DNA of 64,000 bases from Fen-178 sp963722575 (GCA_963722575.1 CAVRNR010000006.1:496001-560000), one strand, 5' to 3'; positions 26,533-35,947 are shown, counted from the first letter of the stretch. Made by a program: numbers and translations. Notes: a model not told the origin generated them from the sequence alone.

Positions 26533-26897
26533 AACAAGAGAAACTGAGACTGGAAGATTATCCATTTACCATCCGCCCGCTCACAACCGAGGATGGCGGC
26601 GGATATCTGATCGAGTTCCCCGATGTCCCGGGGTGCATCTCGGACGGAGAAGCACCCGAAGAAGCCATCGCAAACGGTCGCGATGCGCTGAAATCCGCAT
26701 TGCTCACGATGAAGGAATTCGGGGACCCGATTCCGAAGCCTGGCAAGAGCGCGACCTCCAGCGGGCAATGGCGGCAACGCGTTCCGAAATCGCTCCATTC
26801 ACGCCTTGCCGCGCGGGCGCGCCAAGAGGGGGTCAGCCTCAACACCCTTGTGACCGCGATGATCGCGGAGGGTCTCGGCAAGCGCAAGGCCCGCTAG
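26529..26897 (+). CDS. hicB: HicB-type antitoxin
   Basis: This 122-residue protein has the degenerate RNase H-like HicB domain: YPFTIRPLTTEDGGGYLIEF, PDVPGCISDGEAPEEAIANG and ALLTMKEFGDPIPKP. A C-terminal ribbon-helix-helix follows (PKSLHSRLAARARQEGVSLN), suited to autoregulation. The stop TAG (26895-26897) is part of the CTAG at which the IS element inserted, so the protein end was not changed by the insertion. Confidence 0.88.
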   Translation: MKQEKLRLEDYPFTIRPLTTEDGGGYLIEFPDVPGCISDGEAPEEAIANGRDALKSALLTMKEFGDPIPKPGKSATSSGQWRQRVPKSLHSRLAARARQEGVSLNTLVTAMIAEGLGKRKAR

Positions 26898-26914
26898 CCC
26901 AACTTCCGCAGTTG
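26898..26914 (+). repeat. Left terminal inverted repeat of the IS
   Basis: CCCAACTTCCGCAGTTG matches the right end at 16 of 17 positions. It begins directly after the hicB stop codon. Confidence 0.85.
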
Positions 26915-27089
26915 AGGTGACTCCGCAACTTTTTTTGGCCTGTTTTAAGGCTGCCGAACCCAGCGGACAAGAGAGCCGTCTTTTGTTTCCATCACGCTGT
27001 TGCCGCGGCTGAGTTTCAGAGTTCCGAAAAGCCGATGTAGTGACGACCAACCCTCTTGAATCGGAGCCGTAGATCCGTAGTATGGAGCT

Positions 27090-28811
27090 ATGTACGTGCG
27101 GCCCTGCTATCGGAGGAAGGACGGCAAGCGCCACGCTTACTGGGCCCTGGTAGAGAGCTATCGCACCCAGCGCGGACCGCGGCAGCGCGTGGTGGCTTGG
27201 CTGGGCGCGATGGATGAACGTGGCCGCCTGGGAGTGAAGCGCTGTGCCGAAGGGAGGACCACCCAGCAGGGCAGCTTGTTTCTGGAGGCTCAGCCGGAAT
27301 GGGTGGAAGTCGATGTGAAGCGGGTGCATGTCGAGCGCAGCCGGAAATTCGGCGGCCCCTGGCTGGGGCTGGAGCTGCTGCGCCGGCTGGATCTGGATCG
27401 CTTTCTGGAAGAGAAGCTGCCCCAAGGACGAGAAGAGATTCCCTGGCCGCTGATGGCGACAGTGCTGGTGCTCGGGCAACTGTGCGACCCCTCCAGTGAG
27501 TTGCACTGGGCAGAGCGGTTCTACGAATCCAGCGCGCTACCGGACCTGTTGAGTGTGCCGGTCGAGAAGGTCAACGAGGACCGCTTGTACCGGGCGCTGG
27601 ATGCTTTGCTGCCGCACAAGCCGGCGCTGGAGAAACACCTGAAGGAGAAGCTGGGAGAGTTGTTCGAGCTGGACTACGATCTGCTGCTGTATGACGTGAC
27701 CAGCACGTACTTTGAAGGTCAGGCGGAGAAGAACTCGCAAGCGCAGCGGGGCTATTCGCGCGACCATCGGCCGGACTGCAAGCAAGTCAACATCGCCCTG
27801 GTAGTGAGCCGTTGCGGGATGCCGCTGGGCTACGAGATCTTCGCCGGCAATCGCAACGACGCCACCACGCTGGAAGAGATGGTCGGGCACATCGAAGGGC
27901 TCTATGGCCGGGCTAGCCGGATCTGGGTCATGGACCGCGGGATGGCGGGCGAGGACAACGTGGAGTTCCTGCGCGAAGGTGGGCGGCGCTACATCGTAGG
28001 GACGGCGAAGAACTCCATGCGCAAGTTCGAGCAGGAGTTGCTGAGCGAAGACTGGCGGTTGGTGCATGCGGGGCTGGAAGTTCGCATCACACCGGCGCCG
28101 GGCGGGGAGGAGGTTTTCATCCTGTGCCGCAGCGCGGAGCGGCGGGCCAAAGAGCAGGCCATGCACGAGCGTTTCGAGAAGCGCATTGAGGAAGGCCTCG
28201 GAAAGATCCAGACCAGTTGCCTGAAGAAGAAACAGAAGCCGGTGACGATCGCCACACGAGTGGGCCGGTTGCTGGGGCGGAACACGCGAGCGGCCGCGCT
28301 GTTCGAAGTGAAAGTGGAAACGGACGGCGGCGGGTTCGCTCGCCTGCGGTGGTCGAAGGTGGAAGCCTGGAGAGAGTGGGCGCGCTTGAGTGAGGGCTGT
28401 TACGTGCTGCGCAGCAACGTGACCGATTGGAGCCCGGAAGATCTGTGGCGGGCCTACATCCAGTTGACCGAGGCCGAGGCAGCGTTTCACATTCACAAGT
28501 CCGACCTGGGGATCCGCCCGGTGCGGCATCAGAAAGAAGATCGAGTGCAGGCCCACATCCTGGTTTGCTTTTTGGCCTATGTGCTCTGGAAGACTCTCGC
28601 CGCGAGTTGCCGCGAGGCGGGACTGGGAGACGAACCGAGGCAAGTGTTCGAGGCCCTGTCGGAGATCGCGATGGTCGATGTGGTGCTGCCGACCAGATCC
28701 GGGCAAGTGATCCGCAAGCGTTGCATCAGCCGGGCCACCGAGCACCAGCAGATCTTGCTCCAGCGGCTCGGCCTGAAGCTGCCCAGCGCACTGGAACGAG
28801 CGGCAATGTAG
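27090..28811 (+). CDS. IS1634-family (IS4-like) transposase
   Basis: This 573-residue DDE transposase starts at ATG 27090 behind GGAG. The N-terminus MYVRPCYRRKDGKRHAYWAL and the first catalytic-domain block LLYDVTSTYFEGQ (first Asp) are typical of IS1634. IWVMDRGMAGEDN gives the second Asp. The late YVLRSNVTDW and YIQLTEAEAAFHIHKSDL (YREK-like region with the catalytic Glu) complete the triad. The frame is uninterrupted, so the element may still move. Confidence 0.92.
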   Translation: MYVRPCYRRKDGKRHAYWALVESYRTQRGPRQRVVAWLGAMDERGRLGVKRCAEGRTTQQGSLFLEAQPEWVEVDVKRVHVERSRKFGGPWLGLELLRRLDLDRFLEEKLPQGREEIPWPLMATVLVLGQLCDPSSELHWAERFYESSALPDLLSVPVEKVNEDRLYRALDALLPHKPALEKHLKEKLGELFELDYDLLLYDVTSTYFEGQAEKNSQAQRGYSRDHRPDCKQVNIALVVSRCGMPLGYEIFAGNRNDATTLEEMVGHIEGLYGRASRIWVMDRGMAGEDNVEFLREGGRRYIVGTAKNSMRKFEQELLSEDWRLVHAGLEVRITPAPGGEEVFILCRSAERRAKEQAMHERFEKRIEEGLGKIQTSCLKKKQKPVTIATRVGRLLGRNTRAAALFEVKVETDGGGFARLRWSKVEAWREWARLSEGCYVLRSNVTDWSPEDLWRAYIQLTEAEAAFHIHKSDLGIRPVRHQKEDRVQAHILVCFLAYVLWKTLAASCREAGLGDEPRQVFEALSEIAMVDVVLPTRSGQVIRKRCISRATEHQQILLQRLGLKLPSALERAAM

Positions 28812-28857
28812 TGGAAACTCGCCCATGCGGCGCTTGAAAGCAAAGAGTTTATTCTTC

Positions 28858-28874
28858 CAACTGCGGAACTTGGG
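28858..28874 (-). repeat. Right terminal inverted repeat of the IS
   Basis: On the plus strand it reads CAACTGCGGAACTTGGG. It ends directly before CTAG, which carries the stop codon of the K+ channel gene on the minus strand. Confidence 0.85.
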
Positions 28875-29789
28875 CTAGGACGCCAGTTCCCCCACTTTGC
28901 GCAGCTCCAGCACCAGGTCGCCTTCGCCATCCACATAGAAGGCCGGGGCGAAGCGGGTGCCCCACACGATCTCGTCGTGCCGGTAGGAGTGGCGCGCCAG
29001 CACCGTCTGGCTGAAGGTGTCGTCGTAGGCTTTGATGAGAATCAAAACCTCCGCTTGCAGCCGTTCCAGATCCGCGGCGGACTTGCCCCACAGGGGGCTT
29101 TCGGCGTCGATGGGGTGCACGATGGTCCAAGTAAGAGGAAGGAACAGGACCTGCTCACGCTCCAGCCGCAATACGTGGTAGCTGCGGCGGTGCTCGCCGT
29201 TGCCGGTCTCGACGGTCATGAGCAGCAGGCGGGCTTCCATCTCCATCAGCGAATTGGCGCGGCGGTTGACCACGCGGAATTGGAGGCTGGATCCCTCCTG
29301 GTACGGGGCCACCACCATGCTCTCACTGAAGCCGATCTTGGCCGAGGGGCGTGAGACGCGGCCGAACAGCAGACCCGTGGCCACGGCGAAACCCAGGACG
29401 CCCACCAATGCTTCGAGCGACGCCACCATGTTCGCGGCCGTGCCCTTCGGCGAGATATTGCCATACCCCACCGTGCTGAGCGTGTGGGAGCTGAAGAAGA
29501 AGGCGTTGAGAAAACGCCCCCAGGCGGTGGGCGCGTCGGCGCCCTGAAGCTGGCCCGGGCCCAACGAATAGTAGGCCGCGGCGAACAGCATATTGGCCGC
29601 CATGTAGCCGGCAAACAGGGCCAGCAGGAAGGTCGGCCAGTTCAGATTGATGAGGTGCAGGTACGGATGAAAATCGCGCCACGAGGCCCCGCGGCGGTGC
29701 ACGTTGAAGCTGCCATCTTTGTTGATGACCCGCCGCAAAGGGGCCGTGAACTGCTGGGTCAGACCGGGATCGAAAGTGGGTTTCCGCAT
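28875..29789 (-). CDS. Inwardly rectifying (Kir/KirBac-type) potassium channel
   Basis: This 304-residue protein starts at ATG 29789. A slide-helix region (WRDFHPYLHLINLNW) leads into membrane helix 1 (TFLLALFAGYMAANMLFAAAYY), a pore loop with the selectivity filter TVGYGN and membrane helix 2 (ASLEALVGVLGFAVATGLLFG). The cytoplasmic Ig-like Kir domain follows: RPSAKIGFSESMVVAPYQ, LQFRVVNRRANSLMEMEARL and LTWTIVHPIDAESPLWG. It is a K+ channel in the inner membrane. Its stop codon lies in the CTAG flanking the IS, so before insertion it overlapped the hicB stop. Confidence 0.92.
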   Translation of the reverse strand: MRKPTFDPGLTQQFTAPLRRVINKDGSFNVHRRGASWRDFHPYLHLINLNWPTFLLALFAGYMAANMLFAAAYYSLGPGQLQGADAPTAWGRFLNAFFFSSHTLSTVGYGNISPKGTAANMVASLEALVGVLGFAVATGLLFGRVSRPSAKIGFSESMVVAPYQEGSSLQFRVVNRRANSLMEMEARLLLMTVETGNGEHRRSYHVLRLEREQVLFLPLTWTIVHPIDAESPLWGKSAADLERLQAEVLILIKAYDDTFSQTVLARHSYRHDEIVWGTRFAPAFYVDGEGDLVLELRKVGELAS

Positions 29790-29868
29790 ATGGATGAGAT
29801 CATAGCGGATGTGACAGAGATGCAGTTGATTACGCTTGCGGGAACGCCGCGCGGCGGCGCGCCAGGAA

Positions 29869-30507
29869 CTAAATCGGAACGGCAAAGGCCGCCGCGCTAA
29901 TCAGGCCGAACACCCACATATTGCCCATTTGGGGCTTGGCTGCGGCAGTGGGAATGAATCCCGGCGCGGCCCGTTGCATTTGCTGCATGAATTTCGGACG
30001 CGCCAGGGAGACCATGCTATTGGCGGCGCCGGCGAGCAGGTACCATCCAATGATGCCGATGCTCAGCGGGCGGGCGCTTTCGCGCGCAGGCTCTCTTTCG
30101 GCGAAGTACTGTTTCGTGGCGCCCCTGTTGAACAGGCCCAGCCACCAGGCGCCGATCAGCGCCAGTGTCCCATAGGATGCCGCGATGCCCCAGCGAACCT
30201 TCTCCAGCATCGCGCTCCCGCCCATGAACACCAGGAGCGCCGCCAAGACCAGCCTGGAAATGCGCGCCCAACCGCGCCGGCGGAAAACTGCCACGGCCGT
30301 CCAGATTCCCCAGGCGCCAACGCCGGCGAACAACGCACCCATGGCGACGCCGAAGACTTTCAGCGCCGCGGGCGGTAGGGCCATTTCCGCGGGCGGCTTC
30401 GCGTGAAACATGCCCCACGCCATCATTCCGGCCATCGGCAGCGTAGCCACGCTGCCGAGAATCGCGAGTACAGCGCTGGCCCGGATTCCGATCCATCGTC
30501 TTCGCAT
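29869..30507 (-). CDS. Membrane protein of unknown function
   Basis: This 212-residue protein starts at ATG 30507. Five hydrophobic segments are visible: ASAVLAILGSVATLPMAGMM, ALKVFGVAMGALFAGVGAW, ISRLVLAALLVFMGGSAML, YGTLALIGAWWLGLF and IGIIGWYLLAGAANSMVSL, plus a last segment at the C-terminus. No catalytic motif was recognised. It lies 79 bp upstream of the K+ channel gene on the same strand and may be co-transcribed with it. An upstream extension of the frame is possible but lacks features. Confidence 0.65.
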   Translation of the reverse strand: MRRRWIGIRASAVLAILGSVATLPMAGMMAWGMFHAKPPAEMALPPAALKVFGVAMGALFAGVGAWGIWTAVAVFRRRGWARISRLVLAALLVFMGGSAMLEKVRWGIAASYGTLALIGAWWLGLFNRGATKQYFAEREPARESARPLSIGIIGWYLLAGAANSMVSLARPKFMQQMQRAAPGFIPTAAAKPQMGNMWVFGLISAAAFAVPI

Positions 30508-30670
30508 CAGGGACAAGTGTAGCGGGTTCCCGCGCGCGATGGCTCGCTCGCCCGAAAGGGATATCCCGGTAGGTTCCACCCGGTGTCGGGGGAGCATCCT
30601 GAAGCGGCAGTCGGTTGGCCCCGGCGCGTTTGATTTCAGCCTGCTCCCGGGCGCCGGTACGCCACACGGG

Positions 30671-31495
30671 CTACGCATTGCGCAAGGGGGGCTTCTTTTG
30701 CACTGCTATGGTTGCATAGCACGCCGAAAACGAGTTCAGCTCGGGCTCCGAACGTTTCCGAAGCTTCACCCCGCCCACCCGGGAGATTCTGGCATGTGAA
30801 AGCCCCGCATCGGAACCGCGAAACTTCAGGGGGGTGCCGCACCCTCGCGGAATTAATCCGAACAGTATCAGACCCAGCCCTAATAAGGTCAGAATCTCAA
30901 ATGGGGTCTCGGCCCCGTAGTGAGATTCCGCGTGTACCGGCATCCGCGCGTAGCGGTGATTCGCCATTTCGCGCAGCATACCCCGAGTCTCGAATGAGCC
31001 TTTACTTGCGGCGCCAGTGCGCGCGGCTCTCGCGTAAGAGGAAGAGGAGGCATACGCACCGGACGTTTCAAGCACTTCATCCATAAACGGAAAATCGTGG
31101 CCCAACCCGCCGGATGCGCCAACCATGTAGGTCGAACCGGACAACTCAACCTCCGAAGTTGAAATATCCAACCCGTAACTATCGCCGGCGCCAGGCTCCA
31201 CTTTGTCGAGAATCCTCCCATTGGCCTGGAAATCGTCCATGAGTTGTATCCAAGCTTCGATCGTGAGTGGGATGTTCAGTTTCTGAACTGTCCATCTCGA
31301 TGTCCCTCTATATACCCCATCATACGCATTCATCGATGAATCGACAGCCATGGCGCACCCAGGCGCTTCGCCAACCCGGTAATACGCGACCGGAGGATCG
31401 GCCAGAACCGGCAATTGATTAACAGTACCGGCGGAGAGTTCGGCAACTGCGAAGCCAGCCGTGACGGTGAATACGATAGGGATCGAGAAGTTCAT
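30671..31495 (-). pseudogene. Degraded LamG/PEP-CTERM-like secreted protein
   Basis: The 274 codons begin with a signal peptide (MNFSIPIVFTVTAGFAVA) and then VAYYRVGEAPG, DSSMNAYDGVYRG and LTIEAWIQ, which are the opening strands of a LamG/concanavalin-like domain, but the middle of the domain is missing. Near the end TPFEILTLLGLGLILFGLIP resembles a PEP-CTERM transmembrane part with a damaged PEP motif. About 60 further residues of low plausibility follow. I read it as an internally deleted and extended remnant. Confidence 0.5.
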
Positions 31496-31651
31496 TTTCC
31501 CTTAAGGCCTGGTTTGATTGAAAACTGGTCCGCGCTTCTAATCTGAATAGTAGGTTGTCAGTGTTCTATTTCTCACCTGAGAACGTCGAAACTGCGGGGA
31601 TAGAACAGGCACCAGTGGGGTGACCCAATACGCGCGCGATAATACGGATCT

Positions 31652-32737
31652 ATGCTTCTGGACCTGGCGGGTGCGGCGGCGCTGGCTATCTGGATTTGCC
31701 TGCTGCTCGGGCGCGGTGGATTCTGGTACATGCGCGACGCGTCGCCCGAAGGCGCGCTGCCCGCCGCGGCGCCCGGGGTTGTGGCGGTGATTCCGGCGCG
31801 CAATGAGGCGCTGGTGGTGGCGCGCGCCGTCGGCTCGCTCGCCCGGCAGCGCTACCCCGGTGAGTTCCACCTGGTGCTGGTGGACGACGATAGCGCCGAT
31901 GGCACGGCCGATGCCGCGCGCGGCGCGGCCCCGGTCTGGACCGGCAAACTGTGGGCCGCCTCGGAAGGCATTCGCGCCGCCCAGCGCTTCCAGGCCGAAT
32001 ACCTGTTGCTCACGGACGCCGATATCGTGCATCCGCCCGAGAACCTGTCGGCACTGGTGGCGCGCGCCGGGTCTTGCGGTTACGACATGGTCTCTCTCAT
32101 AGCGACGCTGGAATGCCGGACATTGGCCGAGCGGGCGCTCATCCCGGCTTTCGTACTCTTCTTTTCCATGCTCTATCCGCCGGCCTGGGTTGGCAGCTTG
32201 CGGCGCGGAACGGCCGCCGCCGCCGGCGGATGCATCCTGATCCGCCGCGAAATGCTCGAGCGGGTGGGCGGCCTGGCTGCCATACGCGGCGAAGTGATTG
32301 ACGATTGCGCCTTGGCCCGCGCGGTGGGGCGACCGGGCGGCCGCGTCTGGCTGGGCCTGAGCGCCGCCACCCAGAGCGTCCGCGGATACGCCGCGTGGGG
32401 CGAAATCGGCCGCGTGATTTCGCGTAGCGCCTTCGCTCAGCTCCATCATTCCTTCTGGCTGTTGATCGGCGCCGTGCGGGGACTGGCGCTGACGTACATG
32501 GTCCCGCCCGCGCTGGCAATCGCTGCGCGCGGGCCGGCAGCCGCGCTGGGCGCGGGCGGATGGCTTTTGATGAGCGTCGCCTACTTCCCCACCCTCCGGT
32601 TTTACCGCCGGTCGCCCGCGTGGGCGCCGCTGCTGCCGGCCATCGCCGCCTTCTATCTGGGCGCCACCATCCATTCCGCCGTGTGCTATTGGCGCGGCGC
32701 GGGCGGCAGGTGGAAGGGGCGGGTGCAGGACCGGTAG
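31652..32737 (+). CDS. hpnB: Hopene-associated glycosyltransferase family 2 protein
   Basis: This 361-residue protein has one N-terminal helix, a GT-A glycosyltransferase domain and three or four C-terminal helices. GT2 motifs are VVAVIPARNEALVVARAVGS, HLVLVDDDSADGTADAAR and the DAD metal site in LLTDADIVHPP. RGTAAAAGGCILIRREMLERVGG and IDDCALARAV match the HpnB type. The exact glycosyl acceptor is not established for the family. TAATAC lies 6 nt before the ATG, suggesting a leaderless mRNA. It is 10.5 kb from hpnE, so hopanoid genes are scattered here. Confidence 0.85.
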   Translation: MLLDLAGAAALAIWICLLLGRGGFWYMRDASPEGALPAAAPGVVAVIPARNEALVVARAVGSLARQRYPGEFHLVLVDDDSADGTADAARGAAPVWTGKLWAASEGIRAAQRFQAEYLLLTDADIVHPPENLSALVARAGSCGYDMVSLIATLECRTLAERALIPAFVLFFSMLYPPAWVGSLRRGTAAAAGGCILIRREMLERVGGLAAIRGEVIDDCALARAVGRPGGRVWLGLSAATQSVRGYAAWGEIGRVISRSAFAQLHHSFWLLIGAVRGLALTYMVPPALAIAARGPAAALGAGGWLLMSVAYFPTLRFYRRSPAWAPLLPAIAAFYLGATIHSAVCYWRGAGGRWKGRVQDR

Positions 32738-32811
32738 CAGCTTCACCAAACCTCGTGTGATAAACTCGGTGTTCCGCATCTGAAACTTCGGAGAATGGAG
32801 AGGCTCTTCGC

Positions 32812-34488
32812 TTGAAACTCGCTCCGGTCGATTACACCATTCTGGCCGTCTATTTTGCCTTTGTTCTAGGCATCGGCTGGATACTTCGGAAGAAGATGTC
32901 CACCAGCGGCGATTTTCTTCTTTCCGGGCGCTCGGTCCCGGTGTGGATCACCAGCCTGGCATTCATCGCGGCCAACCTGGGCGCGCAGGAACTGGTCGGC
33001 ATGTCCGCCTCGGGCGCCAAGTATGGCATCATGACCGCCCATTTCTACTGGATCGGCGCCATTCCGGCCATCCTCTTCGTGGGAATTTTCATGATGCCGT
33101 TCTACTACGGCAGCAAAGCCCGCTCGGTTCCCGAGTACCTCAAAATGCGCTACGACGAAAAGACGCGCACGTACAACGCCTTCTCGTTCGCCGTGATGAC
33201 GATCTTTTCCTCGGGAATCTCCATGTATGCCCTGGGCAAGCTGCTGCAATTGGTGCTGGGGTGGGACTTTAATATGTCGGTGCTGCTCTCGGCCGCCATC
33301 GTTTTGGTCTATACCTTCCTGGGCGGGCTCACCAGCGCCATCTACAATGAGGTCCTCCAGTTTCTGTTGATCGTGGCCGGCTTCTCTCCGCTGGCCATTC
33401 TCGCAGTCGCCAAGGCCGGAGGATGGCAGGGCATCCAGGCGCGCCTCGGCGCCACAACCCTTGCCGGCGGCATGTCCGGGAAGGTAATGACCCATGCCTG
33501 GACTTACATGGGAAGCCCGCAATCCAATCCCATGGGCGTGGAGCTTTTCGGGATGGTGGCGGGACTCGGGTTTGTGCTCTCCTTCGGCTACTGGTGTACC
33601 AATTTCCTCGTCATCCAGCGCGCCATGGCGGCCGATTCCATGAACTCGGCCCGCCGCACCCCGCTCATCGGAGCCTTCCCCAAGATGTTCCTCCCCTTCA
33701 TTGTCATCGTCCCCGGCATCGCCGCCGTGGCGCTAGCCAACATGCACGTCGGCTACAGCATCCCGCTTGACAACGGCGCTCCCAACTACAACCTGGTCAT
33801 CACTACCCTCATGGCCAAGTTCTATCCGGCCGGCATGCTGGGCGTCGGGCTGACGGGCCTGGTGGCGTCGTTCATGTCGGGCATGGCGGGGAACGTCACC
33901 GCCTTCAACACGGTCTGGACTTACGACATTTACCAAACCTATATCCGGAGGAACGCGCCCGACCGGCACTATCTCAACGTCGGACGCGCCACCACCGTCG
34001 CCGGCGTGGTGCTCTCCATCGGGGCCGCCTACGTCGCCACCCGCTACGACAACATCATGGACCTGTTGCAGTTGGTCTTCGGATTCGTCAACGCGCCACT
34101 CTTCGCGACCTTCCTGCTGGGCATGTTCTGGAAGCGCGGCACCGGCCACGCGGCGTTCTCCGGGCTGGTCACCGGCACGGTGGCGGCTTCGCTCACCTGG
34201 TGCCTGACGGTGGCCGAGGGCAAGGGCGGCATCCTGGGCACCGTCCACACTTTCCCCTCCGTCATGGCCCAAAGTTTCTGGATCGCCCTGATGGCCTTCA
34301 CCAGTTGCTTCCTGGTGACGTTACTGGTCAGTCTGGCCACCAAACCGCGCCCGGAGAAGGATCTGGAAGGGCTGGTCTACGGCCTGACGAAGATCCCCCA
34401 GGACCGCGGCAGTTGGTACCAGCGCCCCGCTCCCCTGGCTGTGATCATAATTGCGATCCTGTTGGTATTGAATATCTGGTTTGCCTGA
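32812..34488 (+). CDS. Sodium:solute symporter (SSS/SGLT family)
   Basis: This 558-residue inner-membrane transporter starts at TTG 32812 with GGAGAGG upstream. About 13-14 helices are visible. The family pattern includes SGDFLLSGRSVPVWITSLAF, RSVPEYLKMRYDEKTRTYNA, YTFLGGLTSAIYNEVLQFLL and GLVASFMSGMAGNVTAFNTVW, where the conserved Ser/Thr near the Na+ site are found. The neighbouring galK suggests galactose or another sugar as substrate, an inference from context. The small downstream membrane protein begins one base after the stop, so the three form an operon. Confidence 0.9.
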   Translation: MKLAPVDYTILAVYFAFVLGIGWILRKKMSTSGDFLLSGRSVPVWITSLAFIAANLGAQELVGMSASGAKYGIMTAHFYWIGAIPAILFVGIFMMPFYYGSKARSVPEYLKMRYDEKTRTYNAFSFAVMTIFSSGISMYALGKLLQLVLGWDFNMSVLLSAAIVLVYTFLGGLTSAIYNEVLQFLLIVAGFSPLAILAVAKAGGWQGIQARLGATTLAGGMSGKVMTHAWTYMGSPQSNPMGVELFGMVAGLGFVLSFGYWCTNFLVIQRAMAADSMNSARRTPLIGAFPKMFLPFIVIVPGIAAVALANMHVGYSIPLDNGAPNYNLVITTLMAKFYPAGMLGVGLTGLVASFMSGMAGNVTAFNTVWTYDIYQTYIRRNAPDRHYLNVGRATTVAGVVLSIGAAYVATRYDNIMDLLQLVFGFVNAPLFATFLLGMFWKRGTGHAAFSGLVTGTVAASLTWCLTVAEGKGGILGTVHTFPSVMAQSFWIALMAFTSCFLVTLLVSLATKPRPEKDLEGLVYGLTKIPQDRGSWYQRPAPLAVIIIAILLVLNIWFA

Positions 34489-34489
34489 C

Positions 34490-34699
34490 ATGCTGGACTT
34501 AAGAGTGCCTTCGGGCTGGTTTTTCACTTTGCTCGGTCTCATCCTGCTGGGGATGGGCGTATTCGCGCCGGAAACGCGCGCCGCACTGAGCGATGCCAAC
34601 GTCAACCTGTACAGCGGCCTCGCGATGCTGGTGTTCGGCCTGTTCATGCTGTTGATGGCATGGCGGGCCTCGCGGAGAGCCTCGCGGAGAGCCCCGTGA
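34490..34699 (+). CDS. Small two-helix membrane protein
   Basis: This 69-residue protein starts at ATG 34490, one base after the symporter stop. Two hydrophobic segments (GWFFTLLGLILLGMGVFA and LYSGLAMLVFGLFMLLMAW) are followed by an Arg/Ser-rich tail (RASRRASRRAP). Its position between a symporter and galK suggests an accessory role in the transporter, but nothing in the sequence shows this. It overlaps the galK start by 4 nt (GTGA). Confidence 0.65.
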   Translation: MLDLRVPSGWFFTLLGLILLGMGVFAPETRAALSDANVNLYSGLAMLVFGLFMLLMAWRASRRASRRAP

Positions 34700-35862
34700 A
34701 AGAGGACTTCCGCAAGCTGTACGGCTCGGCGGAAGGGGTGCGCGTCTTTCGCGCCCCGGGACGCGTCAACCTGATCGGCGAGCACACCGATTACAACCTC
34801 GGGTTCGTGCTGCCCGTGGCGCTCGATCTGGCCACTTATATCGCCGCGGCGCCCTCCGGGGCGCCCTCTGGGCCCGGCAAGCTGCGCATTTATTCCGAAT
34901 TCCGCAAGGAAATGCGCGAGTGGAACACGTCTGAGATCGGCGCGCTCAAACCGGCGCGGCATTGGACCGATTACCCCATCGGCGTGGCCCAGGAATTGCT
35001 ATGCGCGGGCTTGGCCATCGCGCCCGCCAACCTGCTCATCCGCAGCACGGTGCCGGAAGGGTCGGGGCTAAGCTCTTCGGCCGCGCTGGAAGTCTCCACG
35101 GCGCTGGCCCTGCTGGCCGGCCGCTCGCTCGATCCGCTGTCGCTCGCCCGCCTCTGCCAGCGCGCGGAGCGCAACTTCGTGGGCATGCCCTGCGGCATCA
35201 TGGACCAGTACATTTCGGTCTTCGGCCGCGAGCACTCGGCGGTGGAGATCGATTGCCGCAGCCTGGGCCACCGTTTTGTCGAGCTTCCTTCGGGCATTGC
35301 CTTCGTCGCCGTGAACACCATGGTGAAACACGCGCTGGCCGGTTCGGCTTACAAGGACCGCGTGGCGGAGTGCGCCGCCGCCGTGGCGGGCATCCAGGAG
35401 AAATTTCCGGAAGTGGCGAGCCTGCGCGATGTGTCGCCCGAACAACTCGAATCCGTGGCGTCTTCCCTGCCCGCGGTGGTGGCTCGCCGCGCCCGTCACG
35501 TGGTGACGGAGGACGCGCGCGTCGGCCGTTTCGTCGAAGCCAGCGCGCGCGGCGATCTGGCGCTCATGGGTAAGCTGCTGGTGGAATCGCACCGCAGCCT
35601 CCAACACGATTACGAGGTGAGCTGCGCGGAGCTGGATTTCCTGGTGGCGACGGCGCTCGCCATCGATGGCGTTTTCGGATCGCGCATGACCGGCGGCGGC
35701 TTTGGCGGCTGCACCGTCACCATGCTGCGCCCCGATGCGGCGGCGCGCTTCGGCGAGGAGATAACGCGCGCCTACCAGCGGCAGTTCCAGGCGACGCCGC
35801 AAGTCTACCCGTGCCGGCCCTCGGCCGGGGCCGGCGAAGTGAAAGATCGCGAAGATTTCTGA
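34696..35862 (+). CDS. galK: Galactokinase
   Basis: This 388-residue GHMP kinase phosphorylates galactose at C1 in the Leloir pathway. Motifs are FRAPGRVNLIGEHTDYNLGF (sugar site), PEGSGLSSSAALEVSTALAL (ATP loop) and GSRMTGGGFGGCTV. I prefer GTG 34696, which overlaps the preceding stop (GTGA), has GGAGAG upstream and gives a family-like N-terminus. ATG 34660 would add 12 residues. A 23-bp repeat encodes an extra loop (SGAPSGPG) at about residues 54-61, between two conserved N-terminal strands. Confidence 0.93.
   Translation: MKEDFRKLYGSAEGVRVFRAPGRVNLIGEHTDYNLGFVLPVALDLATYIAAAPSGAPSGPGKLRIYSEFRKEMREWNTSEIGALKPARHWTDYPIGVAQELLCAGLAIAPANLLIRSTVPEGSGLSSSAALEVSTALALLAGRSLDPLSLARLCQRAERNFVGMPCGIMDQYISVFGREHSAVEIDCRSLGHRFVELPSGIAFVAVNTMVKHALAGSAYKDRVAECAAAVAGIQEKFPEVASLRDVSPEQLESVASSLPAVVARRARHVVTEDARVGRFVEASARGDLALMGKLLVESHRSLQHDYEVSCAELDFLVATALAIDGVFGSRMTGGGFGGCTVTMLRPDAAARFGEEITRAYQRQFQATPQVYPCRPSAGAGEVKDREDF
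34856..34878 (-). repeat. 23-bp GC-rich repeat, coding copy 3 (galK)
   Basis: This is the exact reverse complement of the queG copy at 11949-11971 (23 of 23). In this orientation it begins CCGGGGCGCCCTCTGGGCCC and encodes SGAPSGPG in galK. It is read in a different frame and opposite orientation from queG, yet gives another Gly/Pro-rich loop without a stop. Confidence 0.85.
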
Positions 35863-35916
35863 GACGATTCCGGCCGCCATCCGACTACATTGCAAAGACA
35901 AGAGAATGTCCTCCAC

Positions 35917-35947
35917 GGCGGGGCAAGCTCTTTGTGAATGCCCCGCC
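35917..35947. terminator. Hairpin between galK and the phosphatidyltransferase gene
   Basis: GGCGGGGCA (35917-35925) pairs with TGCCCCGCC (35939-35947) around a 13-nt loop. There is no T-tract, so it may be a weak terminator, an mRNA-stabilising hairpin or a repeat. Confidence 0.4.

Larger units (their letters stand above)
26898..28874 (+). mobile_element. Insertion sequence of IS1634-like type, 1977 bp
   Basis: The element is bounded by 17-bp terminal inverted repeats with one mismatch: CCCAACTTCCGCAGTTG at the left (26898-26914) and CCCAAGTTCCGCAGTTG read inward from the right (28858-28874). Outside them lies a direct repeat CTAG (26894-26897 and 28875-28878), the probable 4-bp target duplication. 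It holds one transposase gene that looks intact. The IS split two convergent genes exactly at their shared stop codons. Confidence 0.85.
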
